The notes under the pieces: model-generated | Database searches by the model: none | Told to the model about the DNA's origin: nothing | What the model saw: the letters and a program-made list of their open reading frames with translations, nothing else | Shown: piece after piece, positions 58,506 to 63,466 of the stretch | How the letters are laid out: the number at the start of each line of letters is the position of its first letter | Position numbering within the stretch: position 1 is the stretch's first letter | Program-made: the position numbers and the translations under genes | NCBI GenBank assembly: GCA_033964015.1 | Contig: CM066918.1 | Span: 25,131,387-25,195,386 of the forward strand | Direction of reading: 5' to 3' | Length of the DNA stretch: 64,000 nt | Source: Scolanthus callimorphus | Taxonomy: Eukaryota; Cnidaria; Anthozoa; Actiniaria; Edwardsiidae

Positions 58506-61500
58506 TTGACGACTTCAACTTCTTGAAACCACTAAATTTTGTTCGCGTGACATTTTTCTTATGTCGTTATGTCGCAAGTGTGCACCAGGCTTTAGAGCCT
58601 ATGGAATTAAGCTCTATATAAACTTAGTATAAACCAACTAATGGTCTATTACAAATCCTGCATTCTGATTGGCTGAGCTACTAATGGTCTATTAGTGATA
58701 GACCGTGCCTGGCAAAATCACCACCTTTCTTTTCAAGAAAACTTGATTTTTTCAACATAAAATGATGGAATTCATTGCCAAAACTGACCAACTAGTTGGT
58801 TTATACTAAAACAATTAGACCTCTCGTCCTCATGTGCTATGATATCAATAGACCATTCGGCCTTCGGCCTCATGGTCTATTCATCATAGCACATTCGGCC
58901 TCGAGGTCTAATTGTTAAATATACAAACACACACATATATGACTTAAGCTTCAAATTAAAATTGCGACGCAATAGACCGTTGCAAGTAGACGATCACCCA
59001 TTCTTAGGTCTCTACCCAAAATACAGAAAGCCTCTTCGATTGACCACTCTGTAGCCTACCTTGTGAAAGGACTGAGTCTCTCTGTCCAAGCTTCCCAGTA
59101 CACTGAGTTCCCCTGTGGTCGCATTCAAGGCGAATTTCCCATCTCCTCCAGAGATAAGGATGTACAGCAGTTTCTCACCAACATCTGTGTCTGTAGCGTT
59201 AATCTCCCCAATGGCAACACCTCTGCTAGTATTCTACGGACAAAATAAGATACTTGATGGGAAATCTTGTCGAAAAAAAGAGACAGAGAACGACCTTTTT
59301 TCTTGGAATAGGAGCTTATTCATGACGAGGTAGAAAACTCACAAACTCTTTTTATCTTATTCATCCACTTCAGTTCCTTCAACTCATTCAGTTTTGGATA
59401 CACTTTTAAAACAATGGCGCAATGATTGAATTATATACAAGTGCGAGGAACTCTGACGTTTCGTTTGTGGGGAATGTGCTAAACTGTAACTAGAAAAACA
59501 CTACTCGATTACTAGTTCTTTCATCCAAAAGTTACTGGCAATATAGAAAATTTGGGTTTCTTGTCAGTAGTTGGGCTGGGCGCTCGAGACAGCTGGCGCG
59601 GGTTAATTTGTTCAAAATGGGGTTACATTAAAACAGGTTTAGGTCTGAACAAAACCACCGATTCACCATGGTAATCAATCCTTTTTTGTGGTAAACCTCT
59701 TTCGAGTAACCGGACCCTGTTCCTTAATAGTATATCATTTCAGTGGTTGCGCGCCCTTGCCCAATGATTTGTCACTTAAGTACTACGGCTTTTCAGTCAG
59801 GAAGTACCTCGTAAATGCTGATTTGAATGTTTCTTGGACTTAATTTCGGCGCATTCCTGTTCTCGTAGAAAACCACTACAAACACCTTGATGCTTGAGGA
59901 CAACGGAGGCTGACCATTATCACGGCACGTGATCACAAGAGAGATATTTTGAGCGGCCAAACGTGAAGCCGATCTGACTAATGAGAGAGTTCCATCTTCT
60001 TGATCCACGGAGAAGAAATCTGCAAAATTGATACGGCATAATATACTGGAACATTCCATGGACGGGTTACAGCTATTATGTCTGTGCGCACTAGATGTTG
60101 GTAAATAAGGGACATTTGTCGAGAATAAACTGTAAGGAACGAGTATGCTGCATCCTTGTAGCTGTGGCGCAAGGACATTCCTAAACTAAAGAGTGCATGT
60201 GAGCGGATTTCAGATGACTGTAATTGAATTGCGTTTGCGATTGGTTTGCTTTCTCGTTGTCTGCTTATTTCTATCAACCAATCTAATTGCGAACTAATTA
60301 CAAGCAATGAATTACTAGCCAATCAAATTTTAGAGCAACTGTGTGACTACTTAGTAATCCTGAATTGGTTCGGCTCCTTATTGGCTGGGCAGGAAACCAT
60401 TCAACAGCAAGCTGTAATTACTCTCCTTTCTGATACTTTCACGACGGTCATCTCAAATCTGCTCTATAGCCGGAATGACCCAATTATCCTCATTCTCCTG
60501 AGCTTCCCGCCTCGTCATCTCGCGGGGGAGGCTCTAAACGACAGCAATTTGAGGATCTTCGCTTTAAAACAGCGCGCATGCGTACCCGCTTTTGAGAAAC
60601 GTGGGGCTCTCGTACAGCATAACATATAGAAGTTCACTAGAGTTACAGGAACATTTCACTCGAAGCTAGTGTACGTTTCCCAGTTACCTGACAGGTTTCC
60701 GCTGAGCGAGTATGATAGCCTGGCGTTGTTCCCTTGGTCTTCGTCTGTAGCTGTATACCGAGCTATGACAGTGCCTGTATGGGTGTCTTGATTTATCGCC
60801 AGCTGGAGGGTGTGAAGGGACTCGGGGAAAACGGGATGGTTGTCATTGACATCCATGACGTTGATAGTGACCTGGAGAGAGAAAGAGAAGGGTTCAAACA
60901 ATTTCATTTTTTCGCCCACTTTTCCCCTTGTACCACAAAAGTTTGCCAACATACCATTGATACTACTGATAATACAACTGAAACCAAGAATAATAAGCGT
61001 TGTTTCTTTGGCCTAAAGTTAATGTTGACCCCTGCCACATTTAGGTGACATCATCCAACATCATTCTTCAAATGTATTCGAAATCTGATACGTATATGTT
61101 AGATTTAAAGACTATGTGTCCGATGGGCACGATGATGTAATACGTTTTTTGTTCCTTTGAATATGTTTTAAATATTAGTTTAAAACAGATTGGCTTTACT
61201 ACATTAGCATAGACCTTTTTAGGATACATGTAACGCCCATCGGACACAGGGTCATTGTGTTGTGTATATCTTTTCGGGGAAGCTTTTATAAGCAACCAGA
61301 GCGGAAGACACGAGTGACGAAATTGGAAGTGGACATTCTTCGAGTGCCAAACAAATATCTTACGTACAGTGACTTCAGACTTCAACCGTAAATCTCCATT
61401 ATCCATTGCCGTGACGCGTAATTTGTAATTTCCTTGTTTTTCTCTGTCAAGTTCCTGCGTCGCGTGTATTTCTCCAGTAGAGGCATTGATTTCAAACACT

Positions 61501-63145
61501 CCAAAAGTGTCATCTAGAAAGTAACGAATCTACAAAAAACATAAACATTTAGTTGGGGAAGTCCAAGCGCTTTTCATTATTACAAAGGTAACGAGAGCGT
61601 GAAAGTTCGAGGGGGATACTATAATCCAAAAGGAAGGCCCTGTGTTTCATAGAGTCATTACACTAGAGGAGGGATACGGAGAAAGAGATGAACGAACTAG
61701 ACTGAATTTGAGGGAGATGGAACACCTGGCTCAGACTTGTGCTCCAACTTGAATGTTATCTGAATGTTGCAGACATAGTCTTACCACTGTCACCTCCATT
61801 ATTCGAATGCAGTGGGATAAAATCAAAGCGCGAGGATCTAAATGGAGGAGACGAGGAAGGCGTGTGCGACATTTAAGAGCTTGGAAATCCGATTGAGAAT
61901 TCATTGTAATTCTAAGCTTCAATGTGTGGAAATTGTTTCAGCTCGCCATCTTGATAGTAGAGCAGATTTCGTATGACTGTGAAAAGTGCCGCGACAAAGT
62001 TTTGCCGCTCCGCGACCGTGTCCGTGCCGCGACCGTGTCCATGCCGCTGTCGTGTTGCGACACTTTTCACAGTCATACGAAATCTGCTCTATGTAATTCG
62101 TGAACAGAAGCCTAATCCCTAAGAAAAAAAATTCGAAGGGGAAGCGCTTGCGAGACAACCACTTTTTGCACAAGAGCAAGTTTGCCGTGTATCCGTACCT
62201 TTGAGTTGATCTGTTTATCCGGATCATTGGCCCTTGCCGCTAGTAAAACAGACCCATTACTACCGATTCCTTCAGTTACGTTCACTGCATAGAACTGATG
62301 ATCAAACACTGGCGGCTGATCATTGTAGTCCATGACTTGAACAACCACAGTAGCAAACGCTACTAAGGGAGGGTGGCTTGAGTCGGTTGCGGAGACGTTT
62401 AGCGTGTATGACGTCAAAGATTCGTAGTCCAGGCTTCCTACAGAACGAACAACGCCGGTGGATTCTGATAAATTAAAATTTTTTGGTTAATGAGATATGT
62501 AAGATCAAAGATTTATGCAAGTTAGCTTTTGAACACGTAGCGGGGACCATTGATTAAGACAGAGGTCTCTAACTTGTCAGTATATTTCCCTATACCGGCA
62601 TTATGCCGAATACATCAAAACCCCGATTTTACGACACCCCAACGGGGGCAGCAAAATTACATCGTAAAATTGGTGTATCGTTAAGTCGAGGATCGTAAAA
62701 TCGGGGTTCCACTGTACTTGTCTGAGTCAATCAGATTTTGTCTTGTCTCGCCCAGTGCAATTGTTGGCTTCCGTCGCGGAATAGAAGTAAAAACTAAATT
62801 CCCTTTCCAGTTTTCTGTAACAATAACAACATCTTTGTCTTAGTTTACATGGACTTACTTTGAGGATCAAAGACCTGTTTGTGCTGATTACTTGTGAAAG
62901 TTCGTACCTTCGATAATAAATTTCCCGAGGTCTCCACCAATAATTTGATATAGGATCTTGGCATTGTCGCCACTGTCGGCGTCTGTCGCCGTTACATTGA
63001 GTATTACTCTGCCACCAAGCACACTCTCCGACACATTGACATGATACTGAGGTCTGTTGAATACTGGAGGATTGTCATTGATGTCGCGGACGGATATATG
63101 AACGATAGTTGTATTAGAAAGACTTTGGTTTCCACAATCGAACGC
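22395..63145 (-). CDS. Cadherin-23-like cadherin, 3' part of paralogous gene (24 exons seen)
   Basis: Convergent paralogue of the plus cadherin; its 5' part lies right of the window. Exons in transcript order: 63145-62908, 62464-62199, 61529-61368, 60871-60688, 60019-59808, 59233-59060, 57495-57391, 38772-38658, 37957-37893, 37308-37093, 36240-36106, 32197-32079, 31172-31054, 30646-30503, 29976-29881, 29418-29372, 29307-29083, 28496-28408, 27671-27607 (or 27603), 27090-26985, 26860-26660, 26555-26472, 25698-25642, 23402-22395. Phases are consistent up to 25642. One further small exon must lie in 25641-23403. The protein has about nine EC repeats with mostly intact DxNDN linkers, a membrane-adjacent domain, TM and a long acidic tail ending GEIDV. 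One 18.6 kb intron (57390-38773) and another intron (36105-32198) host GPCR genes. Confidence 0.85.
23403..23984. other. Intronic sequence before the minus terminal exon
   Basis: Contains a run of ggtcgcca-type motifs (23690-23745, 23950-23980) also seen near 15415, suggesting a decayed repeat. The missing phase 2-to-0 exon of the minus cadherin should lie between here and 25641, but I could not place it. Confidence 0.4.
23985..24231. mobile_element. AGAGCRGATTTC MITE, long form
   Basis: Ends tatagagcggatttcagatg and catctgaaatctgctctat. The interior is rich in attggctg/ccaatc. It lies just upstream of the minus-gene terminal exon, within the gap holding the unresolved exon. Confidence 0.75.
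24398..25102. mobile_element. TIR element hosting a nested MITE
   Basis: Ends TACAGTAAAAACCCGCGTAT and its inverse (about 25081-25102). The inside has repeated ggttcttat motifs. The second end is separated from the body by the MITE at 24785-25078. Confidence 0.62.
24785..25078 (+). mobile_element. Two-hairpin MITE, copy 2 (nested)
   Basis: The same family as 604-895, starting TAGTATAAACCAACTA and ending in the ggccttcggcc foldback. It is inserted inside a TIR element spanning 24398-25102. Confidence 0.8.
25642..25698 (-). CDS. Minus cadherin exon M23 (cytoplasmic)
   Basis: A 57-base exon, phase 2 to 2, reading SIDIPTIGAYIESHASRT. SIDIPTIG matches IDPVGTSAG in plus exon 16272-16320. It ends in phase 2, whereas the terminal exon starts in phase 0, so one exon of 3n+1 bases between 25641 and 23403 is missing from this model. 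Confidence 0.68.
25973..26190 (-). mobile_element. tRNA-derived SINE, copy 1
   Basis: On the minus strand a tRNA-like head (gtcgcagcgcgtagagcgct) carries the polymerase III B box ggttcgattcc. It is followed by the central domain gatgagacaataaaccaagg. A second copy is at 57526-57745. Confidence 0.8.
26472..26555 (-). CDS. Minus cadherin exon M22 (cytoplasmic)
   Basis: An 84-base exon, phase 2 to 2, reading RIRKNEFDPEKFGTTFDFGT then TSNAVACY. The basic start parallels KKRRDEV in the plus gene. The acceptor is gtttccttag and the donor gtaagt. Confidence 0.78.
26660..26860 (-). CDS. Minus cadherin exon M21 (TM helix)
   Basis: A 201-base exon, phase 2 to 2. It reads DIEDQYRKWHFEIQ, a basic/serine stretch, then the TM helix AALFTIAVLIGFGGVIGIII and CRYMNY. 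It is clearly homologous to plus exon 14881-15069. The acceptor is ctttatag and the donor gtaagg. Confidence 0.93.
26985..27090 (-). CDS. Minus cadherin exon M20 (tentative, juxtamembrane)
   Basis: A 106-base candidate, phase 1 to 2, reading TPSKEQIKSAISSTEPTGAH and VVGAIHLGFGL. It starts after acatcgtag and ends at gtaaag. Phases fit both neighbours, and the helix-like EQIKSAISS resembles the plus exon P19 helix, but the length differs (106 against 63), so it is the weakest exon of the model. Confidence 0.5.
27607..27671 (-). CDS. Minus cadherin exon M19 (membrane-adjacent domain, donor uncertain)
   Basis: Reads ILQNITEGTVLMLSLKSSSE. Two donors are possible. Ending at 27607 (gtgaaa) fits the phase of the exon at 27090-26985. 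Ending at 27603 (gtatag) gives 69 bases, the exact length of the plus paralogue exon, but then no matching downstream exon was found. The acceptor is ccttgcag. Confidence 0.75.
27969..28091. mobile_element. Probable TIR MITE
   Basis: Ends tattagatgttttttcatgt and acatgaataaacatctaat(g), about 123 bp, in the intron between minus exons M18 and M19. Confidence 0.58.
28408..28496 (-). CDS. Minus cadherin exon M18 (start of membrane-adjacent domain)
   Basis: An 89-base exon, phase 0 to 2, reading IFYLNENDAVQVTVGVPLEF then QEKREEVK. Its length and phase are identical to plus exon 13610-13698. The acceptor is aactttttag and the donor gtaagt. Confidence 0.88.
29083..29307 (-). CDS. Minus cadherin exon M17 (last EC repeat)
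   Basis: A 225-base phase 0 exon with ATDRDSRDKDSIIYRVL, LLLYPSTGQVSV and IMDVTAMDNGGRAPYNNASR. It parallels plus exon 12993-13208. The acceptor is atcattttag and the donor gtaagt. Confidence 0.92.
29339..29378 (-). repeat. 20-bp tandem duplication of the M16 donor
   Basis: On the minus strand the donor gtaagagtgccgtttgaaag is followed by a second gtaagagtgcc. The distal site would add 20 bases and shift the frame. Confidence 0.85.
29372..29418 (-). CDS. Minus cadherin exon M16 (duplicated donor)
   Basis: A 47-base exon, phase 1 to 0, reading FDYEIYDGSALISVK, which continues into ATDRDS. Its donor gtaagagtg is repeated 20 bases further into the intron by a 20-bp tandem duplication. The acceptor is actttttcag. 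Confidence 0.85.
29881..29976 (-). CDS. Minus cadherin exon M15 (DENDNQPEF)
   Basis: A 96-base exon, phase 1 to 1, with AKVSIQVTDENDNQPEFTRD followed by RYFG. It holds the linker before the last EC repeat. The acceptor is gttttcccag and the donor gtaatt. Confidence 0.9.
30211..30474. mobile_element. AGAGCRGATTTC MITE with internal 33-bp tandem repeat
   Basis: Ends agagcggatttcatatg and catctgaaaaccgctct. The interior holds four tandem copies (30280-30411) of a 33-bp unit containing gattggttggttgttgaatg. It ends 29 bases before minus exon M14. Confidence 0.75.
30503..30646 (-). CDS. Minus cadherin exon M14
   Basis: A 144-base exon, phase 1 to 1, with DYFSINRSCGGLSVIKPLDY and VLLVRATDEQFNKEST. 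The donor at 30502 (gtatcc) is preferred over the GT ten bases earlier because only it keeps the next exon in frame. A MITE ends 29 bases downstream. Confidence 0.87.
31054..31172 (-). CDS. Minus cadherin exon M13 (ATDKDAGSN)
   Basis: A 119-base exon, phase 2 to 1, with LLSETTDLGQTIGKVIATDK then DAGSNAIIRYDIIQG. The acceptor is gggttacag and the donor gtaggc. Confidence 0.92.
31776..32054. mobile_element. TTACTGC MITE, uninterrupted copy
   Basis: Ends ttactgccgttttcataat and the inverse agttcgcagaa...ctgcagtaa. Inner arms ccgtccatcaaacc and gtttgattgacgg. It ends 25 bases from minus exon M12. The sister copy at 33689-34278 carries an insertion. Confidence 0.7.
32079..32197 (-). CDS. Minus cadherin exon M12 (DVNDNPPRF)
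   Basis: A 119-base exon, phase 0 to 2, with LFVEVHDIGFQKKNSS and YVQDVNDNPPRFQKRDY. The acceptor is cccttgcag and the donor gtatgt. The intron upstream (32198-36105) contains the antisense GPCR. Confidence 0.92.
32318..32467. mobile_element. TIR MITE
   Basis: Ends tatacacctaattaaaaaag and ctttaataaggtgtat, with arms ggttgctttgg/ccaaagcaacc, about 150 bp. Confidence 0.72.
32489..32616. mobile_element. Short TIR MITE
   Basis: Inverted ends ggttcgaattacgctccaat and attggagagtaattcgaac, about 128 bp. Confidence 0.62.
33270..33298. repeat. (ACCAA)n microsatellite
   Basis: A short run of ccaaa units in the intron between minus exons M11 and M12. No gene is attached to it. Confidence 0.7.
33522..33655. 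mobile_element. AGAGCRGATTTC MITE
   Basis: Ends tatagagcggatttcagata and catatgaaaaccgcgctata, about 134 bp. Confidence 0.72.
33689..34278. mobile_element. TTACTGC MITE with nested MITE
   Basis: The same ends and arms as 31776-32054, but interrupted at 33789-34043 by a second TIR element with ends gctacgcgacctcaaaattc and gaattctgaggtcgcgtagc. Confidence 0.7.
34713..35752 (+). pseudogene. Intronless rhodopsin-class GPCR with one frameshift
   Basis: A class A seven-TM receptor of about 345 codons, starting at an ATG followed by an N-glycosylation site (NNFTG). TM1 lies around VLNCLVIVPTILGNMFIALG, and TM2 around ANVLLVGMACSDMGVGILIP. TM3 ends in SIDKYLALHW, where DKY stands for DRY. TM6 is VYCLFLLCYVPYI and TM7 is LNSLVNPIIYYWRMRD, with NPxxY intact. 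The first 120 or so codons and the rest are in different frames. The shift falls at a run of five T near 35083-35087, consistent with loss of one base. It could be a young pseudogene, an assembly or homopolymer error, or a polymorphic null. It lies antisense inside an intron of the minus cadherin. The ligand cannot be predicted. Confidence 0.82.
36106..36240 (-). CDS. Minus cadherin exon M11 (LDREDMDNY)
   Basis: A 135-base phase 0 exon with HFAVDPESGIVTTQVHLDRE followed by DMDNYT. The acceptor is tattttgtag and the donor gtaagt. Confidence 0.9.
36704..36997. repeat. 49-bp tandem repeat, six copies
   Basis: Units contain cccggtagcttttgccaacc and tgagtgatgtttgcggttgc, with single-base variants. 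The lead-in aatcaaacatctaagtaacc recurs inverted at 63425-63445 without the array. Confidence 0.9.
37093..37308 (-). CDS. Minus cadherin exon M10 (DEVNDNFPVF)
   Basis: A 216-base phase 0 exon with DREENSSYSLTVIAENT, VDEVNDNFPVF, ALVSEDAPVGTVV and LNATDIDK. The acceptor is ccctatag and the donor gtggga. A six-copy 49-bp tandem repeat ends about 95 bases downstream in the intron. Confidence 0.92.
37893..37957 (-). CDS. Minus cadherin exon M9 (FAINRTSG)
   Basis: A 65-base exon, phase 1 to 0, reading HSFGIFAINRTSGVIFTLRA and ending before DRE in the next exon. The acceptor is atcttaag and the donor gtaaga. Confidence 0.87.
38658..38772 (-). CDS. Minus cadherin exon M8 (ASDADEGIN), after the giant intron
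   Basis: A 115-base exon, phase 0 to 1, reading RDTVFHVSENAAIGTKIASV and SASDADEGINAEVFYSIS. It joins APTLKG of the preceding exon as a normal EC start, proving the intron is single. The donor at 38657 is chosen over the one four bases on because only it fits the next exon. Confidence 0.9.
38832..38990. repeat. 17-bp and 22-bp tandem repeats beside exon M8
   Basis: Three copies of a 17-bp unit (acagagatgagaaaaag) are followed by about four copies of a 22-bp unit (ggtcattttgcgtgaccgtc), which is itself an imperfect palindrome. They lie 60-220 bases upstream of the M8 acceptor. On the coding strand the first array is pyrimidine-rich. Confidence 0.82.
39000..40226. other. Intronic sequence, nothing recognised
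   Basis: The start of the giant minus-cadherin intron at its 3' end. AT-rich; I see no coding region, RNA gene or clear terminal repeats. Confidence 0.5.
40227..40334 (-). mobile_element. Helentron terminal fragment
   Basis: Reads atacgtgatgcgacgtcat and then ctgctccgcttttaggtagt. It is the right-end portion of the satellite Helentron family, abutting the start of segmental duplication copy 1. Its first 16 bases, aacgacaccaaatggt, recur exactly at 45035-45050. Confidence 0.55.
41300..42337 (-). CDS. Intronless rhodopsin-class GPCR (intact, duplication copy 1)
   Basis: A 345-residue seven-TM receptor in a single exon. The N-terminus carries two likely N-glycosylation sites (NDS, NTS). TM1 is ITSPLIVGLNAIAIKIIL and TM2 is NIALVFLAITDLLNGAVVQP. 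TM3 ends FERYIAITQPYKY, an ERY variant of DRY. TM6 is AAIIGLLVLSFLPTIILIL, and TM7 is LNSLLDPVLYCWRN, with DPxxY for NPxxY. The tail is rich in Gln/Asn. It is a class A receptor of the kind expanded and often intronless in cnidarians; ligand unknown. It lies in the 18.6 kb intron of the minus cadherin on the same strand. A near-identical frameshifted copy is at 51950-52995. Confidence 0.92.
   Translation of the reverse strand: MNDSLERALLFHNTSNHLTKCGFQGDLTWHHSYRTSSTTASSITVIVISIITSPLIVGLNAIAIKIILSKPFLREKESNIALVFLAITDLLNGAVVQPLYIAKEASHLAGRETSCTIESAPLVSLLLIGLASWKILAVITFERYIAITQPYKYNSLINTKRLIVACAVSYAAAITIGIIFIIRVVTREVRLVLLIVYLSLLILFMVLCYGHILRHSQRHKKQVKQQQVTHENQIKYQRDWKAIKTVAAIIGLLVLSFLPTIILILVFIIFNEVIPMYLIQTVLPIAHGIVPLNSLLDPVLYCWRNTELRGEFVKVLRLQKSNNVQPQNPVVQDPRARGNAGDAEA
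44322..44340. repeat. Poly-C tract, copy 1
   Basis: About 19 C between ctggaacc and aatggggctt. The homologous tract in duplication copy 2 (56451-56500) has about 50 C. Confidence 0.85.
45164..46264 (-). mobile_element. Satellite-carrying Helentron (HINE/pearl-like), copy B
   Basis: Same family as 8266-9601: the same left hairpin, a longer (GTCC)n-type tract (45425-45470) and the same right terminus. It carries about five 128-bp tandem units (45586-46140). It lies between the GPCR duplication copy 1 and the 42-bp minisatellite. Confidence 0.78.
46752..49480. repeat. 42-bp minisatellite, about 65 units
   Basis: A 2.7 kb array of a 42-bp unit with core gggatgacgatg, then ggtgatagg and aacagagagc. 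Because 42 is a multiple of three, the array stays open in several frames at once: minus frames of 913 and 690 codons, plus frames reading TMGMVIGTESGIGM or DRNRERDRDDDGDG. The unit varies mainly at one GGG/GTG/GTA triplet and by small indels that move the frame. No splice-coherent gene model surrounds it, so it is treated as an intronic minisatellite and not a protein. The one caution is that the RNRERDRDDDGDGD frame ends ARQPNPQ before a gtagca donor-like site. Confidence 0.9.
49776..49970. mobile_element. TIR MITE
   Basis: Ends attctcgaacccagagctcc and ggagagctctgggtacgaga, with inner gtgacagcc. A diverged partial relative with ctcgcgggggaggctct is at 60485-60600. Confidence 0.7.
50061..50303 (-). 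mobile_element. Diverged Helentron fragment
   Basis: Contains one to two decayed satellite units (gtcacgtgatgtgac...) and a right end reading ctgctccgcttttaggcagg before a tcgatttatta terminus. It is related to 8266-9601 but clearly older. A similar end fragment precedes duplication copy 1 at 40242-40334. Confidence 0.6.
50683..50838. mobile_element. Foldback MITE
   Basis: Arms aataatacatggac...aatttatcttctcgtgttca and tgaacactcgaagataaatt...cccatgtattatt form a hairpin of about 156 bp. Confidence 0.68.
51950..52995 (-). pseudogene. GPCR copy 2, frameshifted duplicate
   Basis: The duplicate of the receptor at 41300-42337, starting with the same MNDSLERALLFHN. It reads open through TM1-TM6 to GLLVLSFFL, then loses frame because copy 1 has ggaagaaaact where this copy has ggaaaaaact (about 52222-52231), one base fewer. 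The remaining 89 codons, holding TM7 with LNSLFDPVLYCW and the tail, are in the other frame. All other motifs (FERYIAI) are intact, so inactivation looks recent, unless it is an assembly error in the A run. Confidence 0.88.
54792..56303 (+). mobile_element. Non-autonomous Helitron with preserved empty site
   Basis: Starts TCTATATATTAATACC and ends CTAG. A 7-bp stem hairpin, CCGTGAA/TTCACGG, ends seven bases before CTAG. It is inserted between A (54791) and T (56304) without target-site duplication. The matching uninterrupted sequence is gcaa/tatt at 44166/44167 in duplication copy 1. These are the defining Helitron features. No Rep/helicase coding is present. Inside are two direct repeats (54876-55090 and 55267-55483) and a Penelope-like remnant. 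Confidence 0.92.
55694..56203 (-). mobile_element. Penelope-like element remnant with inverted terminal repeats
   Basis: Inverted repeats of about 149 bp (55694-55842 and 56056-56203) flank a minus-strand open stretch, 55852-56054. That stretch ends FALKIKEAIHIKREKPSLNR then QVQHINLKL and stops at TAA. This matches the conserved C-terminal end of Penelope-like/GIY-YIG retroelement proteins as I know the family. Each inverted repeat carries a hammerhead-like motif, CTGATGA - 6-bp stem - GAAAC (minus 55756-55728; plus 56141-56169, where GAAAC has become AAAAC). A 5'-truncated element with inverted terminal copies is typical of Penelope insertions. It is nested in the Helitron. Confidence 0.68.
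56451..56500. repeat. Expanded poly-C tract, copy 2
   Basis: About 50 uninterrupted C at the position homologous to 44322-44340. The apparent poly-Pro/poly-Gly reading frames here are artefacts of the run. Confidence 0.88.
57391..57495 (-). CDS. Minus cadherin exon M7 (DVNDNAPTL), before the giant intron
   Basis: A 105-base phase 0 exon reading LFIAVTDTRDPP and VLLDVNDNAPTLKG. A tRNA-derived SINE lies about 30 bases upstream of its acceptor ttgtttcag. Its donor gtaagt opens the 18.6 kb intron. Confidence 0.92.
57526..57745 (+). mobile_element. tRNA-derived SINE, copy 2
   Basis: The tRNA-like head gtgttgcagcgagtaaggcg is followed by B box ggttctattcc and the shared domain gatgagacaataaaccgagg. 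It begins about 30 bases from the acceptor of minus exon M7 and in antisense to that gene. Confidence 0.8.
57825..58023. mobile_element. TIR MITE
   Basis: Ends aaggccgatttagactgtac and gtacagtctaaatcggcctt; the arms extend through gattttcgcctacaa. About 199 bp. Confidence 0.82.
58056..58594. mobile_element. TIR element enclosing a SINE-like tail
   Basis: Ends aagcctggtgcacactagcg and acttgcgacataacg inverse, closing tgcaccaggcttta. Inside are a 30-base poly-C (58266-58295) and a tail aaagcgctcttgga...gcgctatataa followed by (TAT)n, resembling the 3' end of a SINE or LINE. Confidence 0.7.
58625..58917 (+). mobile_element. Two-hairpin MITE, copy 3
   Basis: Nearly identical to 24785-25078. It lies in the intron between minus exons M7 and M6. 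Confidence 0.8.
59060..59233 (-). CDS. Minus cadherin exon M6 (ATDTDVGEK)
   Basis: A 174-base phase 0 exon with AIGEINATDTDVGEKLLYIL, GKFALNATTGEL and SLDRETQSFHK. The acceptor is tccgtag and the donor gtaggc. Confidence 0.9.
59808..60019 (-). CDS. Minus cadherin exon M5 (altered linker)
   Basis: A 212-base exon, phase 1 to 0, with FFSVDQEDGTLSLVRSASRL and VVFYENRNAPKLSPR, where ENRNAP replaces DVNDNAP. It has the same length and phase as plus exon 10755-10966. The acceptor is ttttgcag and the donor gtactt. Confidence 0.9.
60200..60466. mobile_element. AGAGCRGATTTC MITE
   Basis: Ends gagcggatttcagatgac and gtcatctcaaatctgctcta. The interior is similar to 23985-24231. Confidence 0.72.
60688..60871 (-). 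CDS. Minus cadherin exon M4 (DVNDNHPVF)
   Basis: A 184-base exon, phase 0 to 1, with VTINVMDVNDNHPVFPES and TATDEDQGNNARLSYSL. It is the same size and phase as plus exon 9985-10168, which carries the equivalent linker block. The acceptor is ctctccag and the donor gtaact. Confidence 0.93.
61368..61529 (-). CDS. Minus cadherin exon M3 (LDREKQG)
   Basis: A 162-base phase 0 exon with FGVFEINASTGEI, ELDREKQGNYKLRVTAMDNG and SEVT. The acceptor is tttttgtag and the donor gtacgt. Confidence 0.92.
61958..62092. mobile_element. AGAGCRGATTTC MITE, short foldback form
   Basis: A palindrome tagagcagatttcgtatgac.../...gtcatacgaaatctgctcta with ccgcgacc repeats in the centre, very like 10197-10314. Confidence 0.78.
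62199..62464 (-). CDS. Minus cadherin exon M2 (DYNDQPPVF)
   Basis: A 266-base exon, phase 1 to 0. It has LDYESLTSYTLNVSATDSSH, the slightly altered linker VMDYNDQPPVF, and ANDPDKQINSK. The acceptor is tttatcag and the donor gtacgg. Confidence 0.9.
62614..62717. mobile_element. Short Tc1/mariner-like MITE
   Basis: Inverted arms aaccccgattttacgac and gatcgtaaaatcggggtt, with the outer end tccactgta, about 100 bp, between minus exons M1 and M2. Confidence 0.62.
62908..63145 (-). CDS. Minus cadherin exon M1 (DINDNPPVF)
   Basis: The most 5' exon seen, 238 bases, phase 0 to 1. It reads AFDCGNQSLSN, VRDINDNPPVFNRP and TATDADSGDNAKILYQI, covering the end of one EC, the linker and the start of the next. 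On the minus strand the acceptor is tgtcttccag and the donor gtacga. No further exon was recognised up to 64000. Confidence 0.92.
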
Positions 63146-63466
63146 CTGGAAGACAAAACAGGTCAAGATGTGTGAAGGTAGTCATTAGGTTTTCATGGAA
63201 AACTGTTAGCCTAGTGTCAAATCAAGATGGCAGGAGAGTTGTTACATTTTCTTCAACGTTTTACCAGCATGCGACGAGTATTTATAGTGCAAATCTCGAA
63301 AATCACCACTTAGAAACAAAGTTTGATAATTGATAATTCTGCAAACCGTGTTTTAGCAGTTTCCTCCGATCGCACAACTAACACTTATCAGCCACAAACA
63401 TCCAGAGGTTTTGCGAAAGCTACCGGGTTACTTAGATGTTTGATTCAGGGGACGCTTTGAAAACAC

